Shown here: positions 1 to 8,919 of the stretch, one piece after another
Position numbering within the stretch: the first letter of the stretch is position 1
How the letters are laid out: each line of letters starts with the position of its first letter
Assembly: GCF_900128965.1 (NCBI RefSeq)
Contig: NZ_FQUL01000002.1
Span: 62,001 to 126,000, forward strand
Source: Ferrithrix thermotolerans DSM 19514
GTDB lineage: Bacteria > Actinomycetota > Acidimicrobiia > Acidimicrobiales > Acidimicrobiaceae
Length of the DNA: 64,000 nucleotides
Direction of reading: 5' to 3'
The notes under the pieces: model-generated
What the model was told of the DNA's origin: nothing
The model's database searches: none
Seen by the model: the letters and a program-made list of their open reading frames with translations, nothing else
Translations under genes and position numbers: made by a program

Positions 1-504
1 CACCAAAGACGCTGGCAGAAAGCCTCGTAGTCCGATGTCAACTATGAGTCCGCCCTTGACGACCTCGATTACAACACCTTTTACCACACCGTCACGTTCT
101 TTGACAGCCTCAATCTCACCCCAAGCGCGCTCATACTGAGCGCGTTTCTTGGATAAAATCAGTCTTCCTTCTTTATCCTCTTTTTGAAGGACGAGCGCCT
201 CAATCTCATCTCCGACTGAGACGATCTCAGACGGATCTACGTCCCTGCGTATTGAGAGTTCTTTGGCGGGAATTACTCCCTCGGACTTAAATCCTATATC
301 CAGCAGAACTTCATCTTTGTCGACTTTAACTACCTTGCCTCTGACAAGGTCGCCGTCCTCAAAGCTGATGATCGTGCCTTCGATAGCTTCATCGAACGAG
401 AGTCCGTCGAGATCATCGAGAACGATAGGTGAGGTTTGGGAGTTGATCTCCTCAGTAGTTGATACACCCTCTGCAGTCTCTGCTGGGGATGATATTTCGG
501 TCAT
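1..504 (-). CDS. rpsA: 30S ribosomal protein S1 (N-terminal part, truncated by window edge)
   Basis: Ribosomal protein S1 binds mRNA on the 30S subunit and helps initiation. Reading leftward from the ATG at 504 gives 168 open codons that run off the window. The visible protein has an acidic, Ser/Thr-rich leader of about 35 residues. A first S1 (OB-fold) repeat follows, including 'GTIISFEDGDLVRGKVV' and 'VLLDIGFKSEGVIP'. A second repeat begins with 'GVVKGVVIEVVKGGLIVDIG', the usual S1 repeat signature. A purine-rich stretch containing GAAGG lies just upstream of the ATG. The gene lies downstream of polA on the same strand, with about 225 bases between them, so it probably has its own promoter. 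Identification is firm; only the 5' third is present. Confidence 0.93.
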   Translation of the reverse strand, partial: MTEISSPAETAEGVSTTEEINSQTSPIVLDDLDGLSFDEAIEGTIISFEDGDLVRGKVVKVDKDEVLLDIGFKSEGVIPAKELSIRRDVDPSEIVSVGDEIEALVLQKEDKEGRLILSKKRAQYERAWGEIEAVKERDGVVKGVVIEVVKGGLIVDIGLRGFLPASLV

Positions 505-594
505 ATTTCTTAGAGCCTTCTTTCCTAGACTGTATGTCGCTCGCCTGAAGGTATAGACGAGAACATGCAACTATGTTACCGTATCCAAAGAGAG

Positions 595-640
595 AAACGA
601 TCAAAACTAGTCTTTGCTATCAACTATTTACCGATCGTTT
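595..640. repeat. Inverted repeat upstream of rpsA
   Basis: AAACGATC at 595-602 is mirrored by GATCGTTT at 633-640, with about 30 bases between the perfect 8-base arms. It sits in the rpsA 5' region, about 90 bases before the start codon, so it could be part of the rpsA leader or promoter. A separate perfect 12-base palindrome, CCTCTCGAGAGG, lies close by at 661-672. No promoter boxes could be assigned with confidence. Confidence 0.35.
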
Positions 641-729
641 ATGCAAGGATGACCGACTTGCCTCTCGAGAGGTGAAAACCCCACCTAAAACTGATGCACG
701 GGAGCGAATCGACAGCACGCCCCACTCCT

Positions 730-3411
730 TTACTTAGCGTCAGACCATCTCTTTCCGATACCAACGTTTACAACAAGGGGTACCACAAGTTTCATTGCGT
801 TGCTCATTGCGTCTTCGACGATTTCAGCGACCTCAGCAGCGATACTTTCTTTGCTCTCGACGACCACCTCGTCATGGATCTGCAGAACCAACTGTGCCTC
901 TTTGTCGCTAAGCCTCTCTTCAATTCGTAGCAGCGCCACCTTGAAGATATCCGCAGCTAGGCCCTGGATACCAGCGTTCATCGCCTGTCGTTCAGCTGCT
1001 AGTCGCAAGGACCGATTAGCCGAGTTTAGGTCTGGGAAGTAACGGCGTCTACCCAGTAGCGTCTTGGTATACCCCAGCGACCTTGCCTCTGCAACGGATC
1101 TCTCGGTGTAGGACTTCACCTTCGGGAACGCCGAGAAAAAAGATTGAAGAATATCCTCCGCCTCCAAAGTCGAGATATTTAGACGTTGAGCAAGACCGTA
1201 CGCCTCCATACCATAAGCAAGACCGTACGCAACCATCTTCGCCTTACTTCTCTGTTCAGCAGTGACGGCATCGATAGGTACTTGAAACACCATGGAAGCA
1301 GTCTCAGAGTGTACATCGTGATCAGAGGTCAGCGCAGCGATGAGGCTTTCATCATGTGACAGATGAGCGATCACTCTCAACTCAATCTGAGAGTAGTCAG
1401 CTACTACAAGCACCGAACCTTCAGGCGCCACAAAGACGTCCCGAAACAGTCTCCCTCTCTCGCTTCTTATCGGTATGTTGTGCAAATTGGGTGACTCTGA
1501 TGAGATGCGTCCTGTTCTTGCCACTGTCTGGGAGAACGTGGCGTGGATACGTCCATCATCACGCACCTCCGCTAAAAGTCCTTCTGCAAAGGTCGACCGA
1601 AGCTTGTCAACCTCCCTGTAGGAAAGTATCAACTCCACGACGGGATGAACTCCTCGGAGCTTTTCAAGGACTTTAGCATCGGTCGAATAACCCGTCTTAG
1701 TCTTCTTGCCTGCTGGAAGCTTTAGGTCTTCGAAGAGTACTTTAGCGAGTTGCTGAGGCGAGTTAGGATTGAGATCCGGCCGAGTGAGACTGCGAATCCT
1801 ATCCAAAAGCTCAGCGCTCTCTCTTTGGAGATCAAAGTTCAGCGACCTAAGCACTGAAACGTCTACCAACACCCCTCTCACCTCCATACGGGCAAGCACT
1901 TTGGAAAGGGGCACCTCGACGCTTTCAAACAGCTCCATAAGTCCACCATCAGTAAGCCGTTGTCTAAGAGGTTCTGCTAGAGCTGCCAAAACCTCTAGGC
2001 GGCGTTGGAGCTTCTCCGACGAATGCTCGGAGACGCCTTGGAGAAGGTTTGACTCCTCCGACCCTTGACTCGCAGATATGTTCAGATACCGCCAAGAGAT
2101 AGAGTCAAGGTCAAGAGACCGAGATCCAGGATCTATGAGATACTCCGCTAAGGCACAGTCCATGACTACGTCCACCTCACCCAAGCCCATCATTCCCAAG
2201 GCACGCAACAAGGACTTAAGCGAGATACCCCCTACGGCTCGACCCTTCAACTTCCCTATGAGCTCTCTAAGCTCCTCGACAAATCCTTCCTTATCCGCTT
2301 TGAGAACTGCGAAGTTCCTACCATTCGCAACGGCCAGGTATTCGAGTTCATCGCGCGATCCACTCCCTAGCGAGTAGTCCAAGGTGGGAACAGATTCATC
2401 GAACTCAAGTTGCCCTATTGATACGGGTAAAAGAGTGGGAATTTCAACTCTGGCGCCCCTTGCAGTGGTATCTTGAAATAGATCGTCGTCCACATTCGTT
2501 GGTCGCTGTGTGAAAGCTTTGCGAAATGCAGTATATGCACTTCGTAGATCCAGTCCGATAAAGGTTGCCTCGGCCATTTGCGGGTTCCATTCCGCAATCC
2601 GTAAGTCATCCATGGTCTCCGAGAGCGGTACATCCCTTACCATCATCGTCATCTTTAGGTTCAGATCCACCTGATCCTTGCAGGTAGATAGAGCCTGCCT
2701 CTGTTTTTCAGGTAAAGCATCAAGGTTCCTGTAAACCTCTTGCACCGACCCATAGGTCTGGACTAGTTTCGCAGCCGTTTTTTCGCCAATACCTGGAACG
2801 CCGGGCAGGTTATCAGAGGGGTCCCCTCGTAAAGCAGCAAGATGTGGGTACAGCCTTGGCGGGACTCCAGTCTTTTTCTCCACGGCTGATTCATCCATGA
2901 GATCGATCTCACTGACTCCCCGGCGGTTGTAAAGTACCGCTACCAAAGGATCTTCGACGAGTTGGAAGGAGTCTCTGTCCCCAGTCACAATAAATGACTT
3001 TATGGCGCGATCACGCGCAAGCGTAGCCAGCGTTGCCACCACGTCATCAGCCTCGTACCCCTGCTGTTCAACTACCTTCACACCAAGGCTTGCGATAAGT
3101 GGACGCAATATCTCGAGCTGGGCTTTGAGTGCCTCTGGTGTCGTGGGTCGTTGCCCCTTATAGGTCGCAAGTAGTTCGTCTCTAAATGTCGGGGCTGGAA
3201 AGTCCAGTGCAACTGCGAGGTAGTCCGGTCTGTAACGTTCGATTAGGGTTGCAAGCATCTTAGAAAAACCATGAAGAGCGTTAGTGGGTTGGCCAGAGGA
3301 GTTTGTCAGCGTTTGAGGAAGCGCATAAAAGGCTCTGAACGCCAGAGAGTAACCATCAACGAGCAGGCAGGTGTCCAACAAAGTATCCTTATTCCAGGCC
3401 TCTGAATACAC
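730..3411 (-). CDS. polA: DNA polymerase I
   Basis: Repair and Okazaki-fragment polymerase of 893 residues. Order of domains: 5'-3' exonuclease (about 10-295), a 3'-5' exonuclease-like region (about 330-500) and the family A polymerase (about 510-893). Polymerase motif A 'VVADYSQIE' is at 669-677 with catalytic D672. The motif B helix 'RSKAKMVAYG' is near 721-730. Motif C 'QIHDEV' is at 844-849 with D847. I see no DxE motif in the middle domain, so proofreading is probably lost, as in many actinobacterial and Thermus PolA proteins. The coordinates begin at a GTG without a clear SD. TTG codons at 3381 and 3378 follow an AAGGA and would give a start just before 'CLLVDG', so the first 10-11 residues may not be translated. 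Confidence 0.96.
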   Translation of the reverse strand: MYSEAWNKDTLLDTCLLVDGYSLAFRAFYALPQTLTNSSGQPTNALHGFSKMLATLIERYRPDYLAVALDFPAPTFRDELLATYKGQRPTTPEALKAQLEILRPLIASLGVKVVEQQGYEADDVVATLATLARDRAIKSFIVTGDRDSFQLVEDPLVAVLYNRRGVSEIDLMDESAVEKKTGVPPRLYPHLAALRGDPSDNLPGVPGIGEKTAAKLVQTYGSVQEVYRNLDALPEKQRQALSTCKDQVDLNLKMTMMVRDVPLSETMDDLRIAEWNPQMAEATFIGLDLRSAYTAFRKAFTQRPTNVDDDLFQDTTARGARVEIPTLLPVSIGQLEFDESVPTLDYSLGSGSRDELEYLAVANGRNFAVLKADKEGFVEELRELIGKLKGRAVGGISLKSLLRALGMMGLGEVDVVMDCALAEYLIDPGSRSLDLDSISWRYLNISASQGSEESNLLQGVSEHSSEKLQRRLEVLAALAEPLRQRLTDGGLMELFESVEVPLSKVLARMEVRGVLVDVSVLRSLNFDLQRESAELLDRIRSLTRPDLNPNSPQQLAKVLFEDLKLPAGKKTKTGYSTDAKVLEKLRGVHPVVELILSYREVDKLRSTFAEGLLAEVRDDGRIHATFSQTVARTGRISSESPNLHNIPIRSERGRLFRDVFVAPEGSVLVVADYSQIELRVIAHLSHDESLIAALTSDHDVHSETASMVFQVPIDAVTAEQRSKAKMVAYGLAYGMEAYGLAQRLNISTLEAEDILQSFFSAFPKVKSYTERSVAEARSLGYTKTLLGRRRYFPDLNSANRSLRLAAERQAMNAGIQGLAADIFKVALLRIEERLSDKEAQLVLQIHDEVVVESKESIAAEVAEIVEDAMSNAMKLVVPLVVNVGIGKRWSDAK

Positions 3412-3476
3412 AAGACAGTGAAAAGATATGTAGCTTCACGTTCCAAGTCTACTCACAGGTAGCTAACGTAGCTATC

Positions 3477-3647
3477 ATGAACACCCTACTGCCGCTCATT
3501 CTCGCTCTCTTTGGGGTATCGATGATCTATTGGACCACAAAAAGAAGATCCGTATTTCCAAAGGCGATCGTTATCGCCTCTTATATCTTCTACTTTGCAA
3601 TCGTCGTGGTCTCCATAGCCGACGCCGCAGGGGTTCTTAGGAGATAG
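3477..3647 (+). CDS. Small two-helix membrane protein (56 aa)
   Basis: An ATG-initiated frame between polA and the CtaG-family gene, on the opposite strand to both. It encodes two hydrophobic helices ('LLPLILALFGVSMIYW' and 'IVIASYIFYFAIVVVSIADA') joined by a basic loop (TKRRS). It ends in a short basic tail. Clean hydrophobic patterning and a basic loop argue for a real gene; an SD sequence is weak. It is divergent from polA and convergent with the CtaG gene. The function is not recognised; its position suggests a possible link to oxidase assembly. A competing frame on the other strand (3486-3722) has no hydrophobic or motif structure and looks spurious. Confidence 0.5.
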   Translation: MNTLLPLILALFGVSMIYWTTKRRSVFPKAIVIASYIFYFAIVVVSIADAAGVLRR

Positions 3648-3711
3648 CAACAAAGAGCATTGGCATCTGAAACTAAGGTCACAACCACAAGTTGCAGGCG
3701 AGGGAACCTCG

Positions 3712-4629
3712 TTATAGCTCACCTCCGTTGGCCAAAGTATCAGAGCTAGATACTTCCTCGTATCTGCGGTCTAACCTTTGAGCCTCCCTCTCCTCTGCCG
3801 AGAACCACTGGAAAAAGATTGGAACTATACCCCCGACTATTGAGAACTCACTTAGACCCCAAAGCAACGCACCGCCAGCATGCGTAGTACCTAGAGAGTA
3901 CATAGATGCAACTGGCGTGGAGGCGCTCATAAGCGCAATACCTAAGAAGGTATCAAAGGGTACGCCAAGAACCAGCGCAAGAAACTTCATACCGAATCCC
4001 ATCTTCCACCTTACAATTGGGTCCGGGCTCACAAGTGGCCACCAAAACAGCGTCGCACCAAACAAAAACCCCAGGTTGATTAGATCCATCAGCCACATAT
4101 GCAACATTGCAATGTTGATGAGGGGCGTGAGAAAAAACACGTACATCACACCGTAGTACAAAGTCCAAGCACTGAGAGGATTTGATATAAGGAGAAAGGG
4201 TTTAGAGTGCAGGACAGATAACCAACGGCTCTTTGTCTTTCTTGAAGAGGTCTGAAGCAACAATGTGCTCGGTGCCCCGAGCGCCAACAAGGGCGGGGAC
4301 AGCGCCATGAGAATCATGTGCTGAGTAACATGAACAGAAAATGACGAACCCGCAAGTGTAGCTATAGGGGACTGTAGCGCTATATCAACGGTCAATAGAC
4401 CGATGAGGAAATTCACCGTTCTTGAGGTCTTCCAGTGAACCCCTCTCGTTCTAAGCTCTCTTACACTTTTTAGATACCAGATGCCCACCAGCACTACGAG
4501 AACGAGAATAAACATAGAAAATGGCGACCAACTCCACGAGCTCAGCATCGCCCCCCAAGAAAACCGAGGGAACATCATGGACTTAGATGGACCCATGCTC
4601 ATCTGCGCCAACAGATAGAGGTTATACAC
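3712..4629 (-). CDS. CtaG-family cytochrome c oxidase assembly protein (copy 1)
   Basis: Polytopic membrane protein of the caa3-type CtaG family, whose members help copper reach the CuB site of haem-copper oxidases. It is 305 residues long with about seven hydrophobic helices. Family-like features are 'HVTQHMILMALSPPLLALGAP' and the later 'LHMWLMDLINLGFLFGATLFWWPLVSPDP', with histidines inside or near helices. The GTG start at 4629 has a good AGGAG eight bases upstream. A paralogue follows 114 bases upstream on the same strand, and a SCO1-type protein lies beyond it, which supports a copper-delivery role. CtaG family membership is clear; the oxidase served is not visible here. Confidence 0.82.
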   Translation of the reverse strand: MYNLYLLAQMSMGPSKSMMFPRFSWGAMLSSWSWSPFSMFILVLVVLVGIWYLKSVRELRTRGVHWKTSRTVNFLIGLLTVDIALQSPIATLAGSSFSVHVTQHMILMALSPPLLALGAPSTLLLQTSSRKTKSRWLSVLHSKPFLLISNPLSAWTLYYGVMYVFFLTPLINIAMLHMWLMDLINLGFLFGATLFWWPLVSPDPIVRWKMGFGMKFLALVLGVPFDTFLGIALMSASTPVASMYSLGTTHAGGALLWGLSEFSIVGGIVPIFFQWFSAEEREAQRLDRRYEEVSSSDTLANGGEL

Positions 4630-4743
4630 GTTTCACACTCCTGCTTCCGACAGTGAAAGAACCTTCGGATCCCGGCATCACATGACTTAAAGGTACCACG
4701 GTTACCTGCAAAGCCAAAATCTGCCACATAGATCTTTCAACAG

Positions 4744-5706
4744 TTAGTTCTGTGATCCAGGAGGCACCACAACCGGCCGCTTGATCCGCTTCAGCCATGG
4801 GGTAGGTTCGTTGTACTCGCCTGCGTCAGACTGAGACATCCATAGTTTGATGTTGTAATAAGCTGTATACACAAAGGGCTCCATACACAAAACCCAAAGC
4901 ACTGAAGCGGCAATCTGCTGGTCAGCCATTGCACTTAGAGTCTTCCCTGGAATATGGGAGTATACCGAAAACCAAGGACCTGAAGAAAGTCCGAGCAACA
5001 TAGCCAACATGAAGGACGAGTATGTGCCAACGAGGATCATACCAAGCCGGATAACGGGGTTTCCTACCCTCTTTGGGAAAGGTGGATTATCGATGAGATG
5101 CACAAATAGACCGATCCCAGCCGTTATGAAGGTGAAGTGCATAAGGTCCATGACGTATTCGTTCGTAACGGCGTAGGTCATCAAAGGGGGATAAAACCAC
5201 ACCCACATCACAGCTATGAAGTAGATCAGGGCGAGAAGCGGATTGGTAAGAAACCTCATAATCGAAGCCAAAGGACCTTCAAGAGACACGATCGTTGCCA
5301 ACTTGTCCATCGCTCCGTCAAGCCGATTTGGAACGCCAAGTCTCATAATTTGCCAAGGCTTCGAGCCAACGATAAAAGGGGGGACGGCAATCATCACGAG
5401 AACATGGATCAACATGTGCATGTAAAGATACACCATCGACCAGTACATCACCGGAGTAAAAAAAGATACCGACATTAAGAACATGCCGATCATGAACATA
5501 ATGACACTTTGGGTGTCTGCACCTACAGACAGAGGCCTACCCTCACTTTGATCCCTGTAGGCGACCTTTAGACCCCTGAAGTATAGAAGTGAAGGAACGA
5601 TGATAAACGGCAGCGTTATTATCAGATCCAACGACCAGTTGGATAGAAGGTACTTGACCACAAACCCAGCGTGCGACGATACCGCCGACATATTCATATC
5701 AGGCAC
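4744..5706 (-). CDS. CtaG-family cytochrome c oxidase assembly protein (copy 2)
   Basis: Second CtaG-like membrane protein, 320 residues from the GTG at 5706. That start has GGGAG eight bases upstream; the longer frame starting at 5715 would overlap its own SD. About seven helices are visible. Family-type segments include 'MHMLIHVLVMIAVPPFIVGSKPW' and 'YVMDLMHFTFITAGIGLFVHLIDNPPFP', with conserved-looking histidines. It is clearly diverged from the neighbouring copy, so it is an old paralogue rather than a fresh duplication. It probably acts with its neighbour and the SCO1 fusion in metallating a terminal oxidase. The C-terminal tail is basic and likely cytoplasmic. Confidence 0.78.
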   Translation of the reverse strand: MPDMNMSAVSSHAGFVVKYLLSNWSLDLIITLPFIIVPSLLYFRGLKVAYRDQSEGRPLSVGADTQSVIMFMIGMFLMSVSFFTPVMYWSMVYLYMHMLIHVLVMIAVPPFIVGSKPWQIMRLGVPNRLDGAMDKLATIVSLEGPLASIMRFLTNPLLALIYFIAVMWVWFYPPLMTYAVTNEYVMDLMHFTFITAGIGLFVHLIDNPPFPKRVGNPVIRLGMILVGTYSSFMLAMLLGLSSGPWFSVYSHIPGKTLSAMADQQIAASVLWVLCMEPFVYTAYYNIKLWMSQSDAGEYNEPTPWLKRIKRPVVVPPGSQN

Positions 5707-5804
5707 GAATACCACTCCCTAGTATAAAATTTAGTTCCTCGTCGCGGTAATTGTCGGATATCTCTCTCATCACAGCCTCACCTCTGCACGCCTTAGTGGT
5801 CAAC

Positions 5805-7025
5805 TTAGTTGGCTCTGGTCTGCTTAAATACATAGGCCAATACTCCATTGATCGTGCCAGAGAAATTCGATCTAGCACTCAAATCCCTTAGCTCTACCTG
5901 GTTCGGAGTACCTGAGTACAAAAACAGGTCGCTCCCGAAGGAGACAGGCAACACATTAGACATCGAGACCGCTGGCACAGAAAAAGACTCAAGCGGCGCG
6001 TTAGAGCCAGCACGCGGAAGTTCAGTTATGTCGATGTGTCCATCGGAACCCTTCGACAATATCGAGATAGCGACCAAGGGCTGCACCTGACTCGGAGTGC
6101 ACCCAATAAACTGACTCGGCACTACATTTGTGGTTTGTACTATTGGCGAGGAAGGGTTGTATCCGTCGCCAAATACCCGAGTGGTTACAACCTCAGAGTC
6201 CGAAGACGATCCGCTTGGAGTACAGGTCGCGGCCACCTCCCCCGATGAGGTCAAAAGAGTGACACCCCTAAGTAGAGGTGAGACCGTTCCGTAGCTAGTC
6301 CAAGTTCCACTTGACGAAGAGTACGAGGCCTCATAGGTTGTACTAGATCCCGATCCTCGGTAGATAGCGATAACACCAGAGCCAAATCCCAAAAGATCTT
6401 CAACCTTGTACATTCCAGGAGGAGTTGGAACTGCGCTAAATCCTCCCTGCAGCGGCAAAGAAGCTCGCACGACGGAGTCAGATCCGTTCTTTTTGGCAAC
6501 AGCTACGTAGATACCACGACTGGTAACAGCTATAGGGCTCGTGATGGGCGCCATAGGAAACCCTAGCTCCGCCGTCGACCAAGTCTTACCAACAGTCGAG
6601 GACACGAAGATAGGAGAGAGTAGCATAGACTGATATGCGTGCACCCCCGCAACCAAATAACCATCTCCGTTTGCAGCGACCGCAATCCCTCCACGAGTGC
6701 TTACCCCAGGCGGAGTTATGAACTGGGTCTGATGAGTCTGGGTATTAAACCCCACGAGAGCCCAGTAAGGACCAGATCTTCCAGTCAGGACCATCTCGCT
6801 GGGAGAGTACTGAATCGCATTGCTAAGAACACTTTGGCTGGTGGATAAAGACGAAGACAGCTCCGCAGGTGAAGAAGGTAAAGCTGGAGAGCTTTGACAA
6901 CTTGTAAGCGCCAAGGAGGCTAAAACTGCTAAGGCCGGCGCCGAAACCTTAGTAGTTTTCCCCTTGTTCTCAAACCTCCTCCATGATCTCACTAGAGCCA
7001 GCCCGCAAGAGTTATTGCTTGACAC
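5805..7025 (-). CDS. Secreted lipoprotein, Ser/Thr-rich, possible beta-propeller
   Basis: About 406 residues with a basic N-terminus, a hydrophobic stretch and a lipobox 'LTSC' with C43, so export and lipid anchoring are likely. After a Ser/Pro/Ala-rich linker comes a run of short beta-strand-like segments such as 'GIAVAANGDGYLVAGV' and 'IFVSSTVGKTWSTAELGFP'. The latter resembles the Asp-box loops of sialidase-type propellers. I do not recognise a catalytic family. The GTG start at 7025 has no clear SD, and a later GTG at codon 12 is possible; neither affects the lipobox. It lies between the CtaG genes and the SCO1 fusion on the same strand and may belong to the same unit. Confidence 0.6.
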   Translation of the reverse strand: MSSNNSCGLALVRSWRRFENKGKTTKVSAPALAVLASLALTSCQSSPALPSSPAELSSSLSTSQSVLSNAIQYSPSEMVLTGRSGPYWALVGFNTQTHQTQFITPPGVSTRGGIAVAANGDGYLVAGVHAYQSMLLSPIFVSSTVGKTWSTAELGFPMAPITSPIAVTSRGIYVAVAKKNGSDSVVRASLPLQGGFSAVPTPPGMYKVEDLLGFGSGVIAIYRGSGSSTTYEASYSSSSGTWTSYGTVSPLLRGVTLLTSSGEVAATCTPSGSSSDSEVVTTRVFGDGYNPSSPIVQTTNVVPSQFIGCTPSQVQPLVAISILSKGSDGHIDITELPRAGSNAPLESFSVPAVSMSNVLPVSFGSDLFLYSGTPNQVELRDLSARSNFSGTINGVLAYVFKQTRAN

Positions 7026-7105
7026 GTAAATACTGTTCGCTTTCTAACTACTGAATAGATTTCCCAAAGATAACACTCACTAACCATACGCAGAATCACT
7101 CTGCC

Positions 7106-8863
7106 CTAACCGACGATTGGCTGCGCCGCCTTGTAGATCAAAGACACGTAGCTAGTCGTCAACTGCTCATTGGCTGTATCTTCAAGAACCGATACCTCTT
7201 GACCCTTTGGATTTATAAAGTACAGCAGCTGCGAGTGAAGCACCATGCCCTCTCTCGGCGTTACCACCGTGACCTCATAACCGTTCCAGATCTTTTGCAA
7301 CTGGGCATCACTACCTGTTAGGAAGTAAAAGTTCTTGTACTTAGAGAGACTATGAGAGACAACAAACGCCGAGGTGTCTGCGACAGAGTGAAAAACCGGA
7401 TCCGCTACCACGGCGACAAGAGCTACGTTCGACGCCCTAGAGCCAAACTCAGAGTCGGCAGCAACCATCTCCTGTGCTATGAGCGGGCAGGAGTCGTAGC
7501 ACACCGGATCAAGGAACGTTAGGATCACCGGTCGTCCCCTAAATGACGAAAGCGATACCTTCTGGCCGTTGTAGTTGGTAAGAGAAAATCCAGGAGCCGG
7601 CGTCTGCTGTAGTGGCTGTACACCAGCGGAGTCCACCTGGGCCATTGCGTCTGAGGTGGGGCCAGGCACCGCTACGGCGACTATACCCAAAGAAAGTAAA
7701 AGACCGGTTAGTGGCAGTCCCGCAACAAACCCCTTTATCTTCGAGAACGGACCCTCCAATACCTCCCTCTCAAGGGGAACGCTTGCTCGATCGACCGCCA
7801 CAGCCTCGGCGCTTCGAAGCAAAGATAGGGCTAGCACGATGAATGGAAGGCCCGAGTTGAAGTCCGTAGCCGTCGATGAAAACACACCGAAGTCCATCCC
7901 GACCCACCATCCGAAAAACATCACCACCGACGCAGAGATAGAAGAGACCTTCGACTTTGGAAGCACATAAAGCAAAAGGGCTGAGGCGATCGGCAACACC
8001 ACGAGCATCGAGTTAGCAACGATAGGAGAGGCTGAAGCCAACGAGGCGAACTCTTTAACTCCGAATGAGGCAAAGCCTGGCTGATTGGCCTGGGCCATCT
8101 GCGACATCATCGACGACAACCCACCCGGTTTCCAGTACCCTTCACTTGGAAGAGCCTGTAGCACACCACCGACTAAAAGAAAGGCAGCCGAGAAATAAGC
8201 CACGACTCGAGCGTCTTTGACCCACGGTCGTCCAGACTCGGCGGCCAGGAGGTAGATAGCCGCAAAGCCGTAGATCAGAATCGCAGCGGGGGCACCGGTT
8301 ACGAACGCCGCACCATGGTAAAACACTCCAGCACCGTTACCCACTACAAAGACGATCAAAGACCATATGAGCGAGACGTATAAGACGCCTCTTCTAAGCA
8401 CCCCCCTTGAGAGCGTCAAAAGACCAATTCCGATCGCTAGCTGTATCCACGCAGTGGCTAGGTCAACCCTGATTGGGTGCGCGTTCCAAATATTTAGAAA
8501 CACGTTAGCAATAGATACAATAAAGGAGGGAGCTCCTTGCAACGCAGGTTGCGCAACTTGGGATATGAATCCACCGGGCATATCGGGCCTTAGTTGGAAC
8601 AGTCCATCTACAACCCAGAGAACTCCAAAGCCGATCCGTATGAAATGTGCCCTAGGAGAGGTAGAGAGGTCTTCTCCATTCATCCACGGCCTGCCGTCAA
8701 AGAAACGATCAAAACGCCCTTTGAAACTCACACCGAATAGAGAGGTTGTAATCCCTAGTATCACAACAAGACCCAAGGCAGCTACCGCACTAAGCAGCAA
8801 CAACGAATATAGCGAAGACGCCAGTACGCCGTAGTCTTGGGCAGATGAACCCATTCCTGGCAT
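7106..8863 (-). CDS. Multi-pass membrane protein fused to a SCO1/SenC thioredoxin-fold domain
   Basis: 585 residues from the ATG at 8863, which has AAGGAAG eight bases upstream. Residues about 15-410 contain roughly ten hydrophobic helices of unrecognised family ('GFGVLWVVDGLFQLRPDMP' is a striking segment). Residues 423-585 are a SCO1/SenC domain with 'DPVCYDSCP', i.e. the CxxxC copper-binding pair C455/C459, and the conserved His in 'VLHSQ' (H543). SCO proteins deliver copper to the CuA site of cytochrome oxidase or act as thiol reductases. The usual SCO is a single-anchor protein of about 200 residues, so the large membrane part is unusual. The location near two CtaG paralogues supports a copper/oxidase role. 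Confidence 0.8.
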   Translation of the reverse strand: MPGMGSSAQDYGVLASSLYSLLLLSAVAALGLVVILGITTSLFGVSFKGRFDRFFDGRPWMNGEDLSTSPRAHFIRIGFGVLWVVDGLFQLRPDMPGGFISQVAQPALQGAPSFIVSIANVFLNIWNAHPIRVDLATAWIQLAIGIGLLTLSRGVLRRGVLYVSLIWSLIVFVVGNGAGVFYHGAAFVTGAPAAILIYGFAAIYLLAAESGRPWVKDARVVAYFSAAFLLVGGVLQALPSEGYWKPGGLSSMMSQMAQANQPGFASFGVKEFASLASASPIVANSMLVVLPIASALLLYVLPKSKVSSISASVVMFFGWWVGMDFGVFSSTATDFNSGLPFIVLALSLLRSAEAVAVDRASVPLEREVLEGPFSKIKGFVAGLPLTGLLLSLGIVAVAVPGPTSDAMAQVDSAGVQPLQQTPAPGFSLTNYNGQKVSLSSFRGRPVILTFLDPVCYDSCPLIAQEMVAADSEFGSRASNVALVAVVADPVFHSVADTSAFVVSHSLSKYKNFYFLTGSDAQLQKIWNGYEVTVVTPREGMVLHSQLLYFINPKGQEVSVLEDTANEQLTTSYVSLIYKAAQPIVG

Positions 8864-8919
8864 TGTCTTTACTTCCTTTCTCAATACAGACTAAAACCAT
8901 ACCAAACAAATCCAACAGG

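Noticed and set aside
3486-3722. Minus-strand open frame of 78 codons
   Set aside because: It overlaps the better two-helix protein on the other strand, has no domain or membrane pattern and would overlap the CtaG gene end.
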